A DNA stretch of 6,867 bases, taken from contig CALAUZ010000161.1 in NCBI GenBank assembly GCA_937892105.1, positions 1 to 6,867 of the forward strand, written 5' to 3'. This document shows positions 5,393 through 6,867 of this stretch, piece after piece (within the stretch, counting starts at the first letter, position 1; each line of letters opens with the position of its first letter). This stretch comes from an uncultured Fretibacterium sp. GTDB lineage: Bacteria > Synergistota > Synergistia > Synergistales > Aminobacteriaceae. The notes under the pieces are model-generated. The model did no database searches, was not told the origin of the DNA, and saw nothing but the letters and a program-made list of their open reading frames with translations. The position numbers were made by a program, and so were the translations under genes.

Positions 5393-5965
5393 TCAATTTA
5401 AGTCAATCCTGCTTGCTGTCAGCTTCATATTTCCTGCTGCATGAAGCTCTATATTCCCGCCTTTCATGAGTATGTAGCTCCCGTCCTTGTCCTCAACCCT
5501 GATATAGCCTTCTTTATCATCCATTCTCCAAAAATTATTATCTTTATCCCTGACCTCTACATACTCTTCTCCGGGCTTATCGCAAAATATCATCATGTGC
5601 CCGCTCGTCGTCCTAAATTCTTTGTAGTAATGCGCATCGGCTGTATTGTCCCCTATCTCCTCTTCTGTACGTACTGGTTTTTCTTCCTCTGCCTGCCACA
5701 CTCCAAGCCACACAGGATATGTCGTATCAGGCTCACCATCCTTCGTCTGGAACATTACCCACACTCCCGCGTCAACTTCAGGCACGGCATAATTATGCAT
5801 TCCGGGCATTCCGCCATAATTCAAGCATGGCCAAGCCCACGGAAGATTATCTACGGGCTGGTCTCCGTAAGCTGACTGGATACGTACCTTAAGCCTGCCT
5901 AGTTTCTTCGGGTCGTTATTATCTACTACTATCCCGCGCAGAAGCCCTCCAAACTCTTTACTCAA
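5393..5965 (-). CDS. V: Baseplate spike protein gpV / gp5-like (OB fold plus beta stalk)
   Basis: The 190-residue product has the gpV/gp5 OB-fold at residues 6-92 (GLLRGIVVDNNDPKKLGRLK, WAWPCLNYGG, YAVPEVDAGVWVMFQTKDGE, YPVWLGVW). A linker follows, then FRTTSGHMMIFCDKPGE and a run of short strands about 8-10 residues apart (EYVEVRDKDNNFWRMDDKEG, YIRVEDKDGSYILMKGGNIE, LHAAGNMKLTAS) that should trimerise as a beta-helical stalk. It has no lysozyme domain. The trimer is the central needle below the tail tube and receives the PAAR tip encoded downstream. The start is TTG at 5965, overlapping the stop of the hub gene as TTGA; an AAGG element lies about 10 bases upstream, and no in-frame ATG occurs before the middle of the OB fold. 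The frame is intact. P2 gpV is of similar length (about 211 residues). Confidence 0.92.
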   Translation of the reverse strand: MSKEFGGLLRGIVVDNNDPKKLGRLKVRIQSAYGDQPVDNLPWAWPCLNYGGMPGMHNYAVPEVDAGVWVMFQTKDGEPDTTYPVWLGVWQAEEEKPVRTEEEIGDNTADAHYYKEFRTTSGHMMIFCDKPGEEYVEVRDKDNNFWRMDDKEGYIRVEDKDGSYILMKGGNIELHAAGNMKLTASRIDLN

Positions 5966-6423
5966 TTCAAATCTACCTTAATCTTTGTTGGCTTGTTCGT
6001 ACCCGGGACTACTTCTCCTGCTGGCTTCGTCGGTGTCCTTTTGCCTACTGTCGTTTTAGGAACTGCATGTTTCCCTTCAAGGTCATTCTTATTTAGTGTC
6101 ATGCTGCACGTATATCCTCCATTCGTAATCTCATGACGTATCTTCGTTATTCTCCAACTTCCTGAAAACTTCTTGCTGATGTTCTCAATCTGCACTGTCT
6201 CTCTGGCTTTCAGGTAAGGCAGCCCTATAGTTACAGCTTCAGCCTCAATAGACTTCATGGCCGCTGTTTGAACCTTGCCTTTCGCAACATGTCTTGCATG
6301 TGCCTTTGTCGGTGCTGGTGAGGAAATTACTCGGCCTGTTTCATCCGCTCTCGGTTTCAGCGGAGTTTCATTCTCTGTGCGTTTCTCTGGTACTGATACA
6401 TCACCAAGTGCAACTAAAGCCAT
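5962..6423 (-). CDS. D: gpD-like hub protein, C-terminal fragment in a separate frame
   Basis: The 153-residue frame carries the C-terminal part of the phage late control D / hub family. Residues 42-66 (ARHVAKGKVQTAAMKSIEAEA) correspond to the conserved helix with repeated alanines, and IGLPYLKARETVQIENISKK with FSGSWRITKIRHEITNGGYT (67-105) to the 'G.P.l..g..v.i...s..fsG.y.v..v.H....gGy.t' core. The end is rich in P, T and K (about residues 118-150). The ATG at 6423 starts 4 bases after the stop of the upstream D fragment and has no good Shine-Dalgarno of its own. The frame is open upstream to about 6450, so the fragment could equally be read by a +1 shift from the first frame. Homologues are normally one protein, so this is best read as one half of a split gene. 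Confidence 0.7.
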   Translation of the reverse strand: MALVALGDVSVPEKRTENETPLKPRADETGRVISSPAPTKAHARHVAKGKVQTAAMKSIEAEAVTIGLPYLKARETVQIENISKKFSGSWRITKIRHEITNGGYTCSMTLNKNDLEGKHAVPKTTVGKRTPTKPAGEVVPGTNKPTKIKVDLN

Positions 6424-6427
6424 GACT

Positions 6428-6867
6428 TCATTGTTTCGCCCCTTCCTGTATTACTTCCTTCTTCAGCGGATCAATGCCTATCGCCTCAGTAGCACGGCCT
6501 GTACCTTTGCCTTGTTCGGCCTTGCTTGAGATTCTGAACGACTGCAAATATCCATCTTGATCTACACCATACCTGAACGTATAGACCGGCTCGTTAATCT
6601 TATTAGGCTTGAAGTAAAGCTCGTCATTCACTACCCAGACAGAACAACCTGCATCTTCTGCTAACTCCTTGAGGAACACAAGGTCATTCTTTGCCCCTTC
6701 ACTTAAGAAGTCATAGAGCAAATCATCTTCTACTTCAATCACAGCCGAAAAGTTATGCTTCGTGGCTATATCCTTCACAATCTCTGATAGCTTCTTATCC
6801 TTCCAGCATTGACGTGATGCCCTGCCCGTCAGCTTATGACGTTTATCGTAGGCCGTAATCTCCATCC
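6428..6867 (-). CDS. D: gpD-like hub protein, middle fragment; 5' end outside window
   Basis: This frame runs from the right window edge to TGA at 6430-6428. The ATG at 6865 is most likely internal, because MEITAYDKRHKLTGRASRQC corresponds to the middle of gpD proteins ('l.a.D....L....r...') and only two bases precede it in the window. Further family features are SEIVKDIATKHNF, then LLYDFLSEGAKNDLVFLKEL, AEDAGCSVWVVNDELYFKP ('tD..FL..lA...G....v.dd.Lyf.p') and the strand region up to IGIDPLKKEVIQEG. gpD forms the trimeric hub between tail tube and spike, equivalent to T4 gp27. The frame ends early in the linker, and the remaining core is encoded in the next ORF. The upstream start and tube genes are not in the window. 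Confidence 0.8.
   Translation of the reverse strand, partial: MEITAYDKRHKLTGRASRQCWKDKKLSEIVKDIATKHNFSAVIEVEDDLLYDFLSEGAKNDLVFLKELAEDAGCSVWVVNDELYFKPNKINEPVYTFRYGVDQDGYLQSFRISSKAEQGKGTGRATEAIGIDPLKKEVIQEGAKQ

Noticed and set aside
5031..5875. Plus-strand ORFs of 110 and 144 codons over PAAR and gpV
   Set aside because: They are antisense to intact, clearly recognisable PAAR and gpV genes; composition and lack of ribosome sites mark them as shadows.
4035..5965. Extracellular contractile injection system (PVC/Afp type) rather than phage tail
   Set aside because: gp25, J, spike and PAAR also occur there, but tail protein I and collar/DUF4815-like fibres point to a phage tail, and no AAA+ ATPase or toxin gene is visible. 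The window is too short to exclude it completely.

Overview
The window is one block of a contractile-tail baseplate operon. All recognisable genes lie on the minus strand, so the operon reads from right (6867) to left (1). The content is that of a myovirus-type prophage, or a tailocin derived from one, in a bacterium that uses strong AGGAGG-type ribosome binding sites and frequent TTG/GTG starts. The host phylum cannot be fixed from this sequence. There is no integrase, capsid, lysis or ordinary chromosomal gene in view.

Layout in transcription order. A gpD-like hub protein comes first. It is cut by the right window edge and split into two reading frames (6428-6867 and 5962-6423). A gpV/gp5-type spike (5393-5965), an unrecognised 55-residue protein (5204-5371) and a PAAR spike tip (4902-5204) follow. 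A 414-base island without a clear gene (4488-4901) then interrupts the otherwise overlapping genes. It holds a possible 38-residue ORF, a 14-bp inverted repeat, several dyads and a degenerate GAACATT-type motif family. After it come the wedge genes gp25/gpW (4035-4487), baseplate J (2632-4047) and tail protein I (2342-2635). Last are the appendage genes: a tryptophan-rich duplicated protein (1302-2300), a collar/fibre-like protein (814-1302) and a DUF4815-like fibre protein that starts with TTG and runs off the left edge (1-801).

How the genes work together: hub D, spike V and PAAR tip form the central piercing device. gp25, J and I form the wedges that trigger sheath contraction. The last three genes probably form or attach the host-recognition fibres. 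The arrangement D-V-PAAR-W-J-I-fibres resembles P2 order combined with T4-like parts (gp25, gp6-like long J, PAAR, DUF4815).

The most notable points are two apparent gene breaks in essential baseplate genes. The hub D break lies at a TGA next to a purine-rich SD-like stretch. Tail protein I lacks its C-terminal part in frame, yet a typical gpI C-terminal motif is readable in the next frame just upstream of the W-rich ORF. Either the element is decaying, or the assembly has indels, or recoding occurs. The W-rich repeat protein and the repeat-rich noncoding island are the least explained parts.
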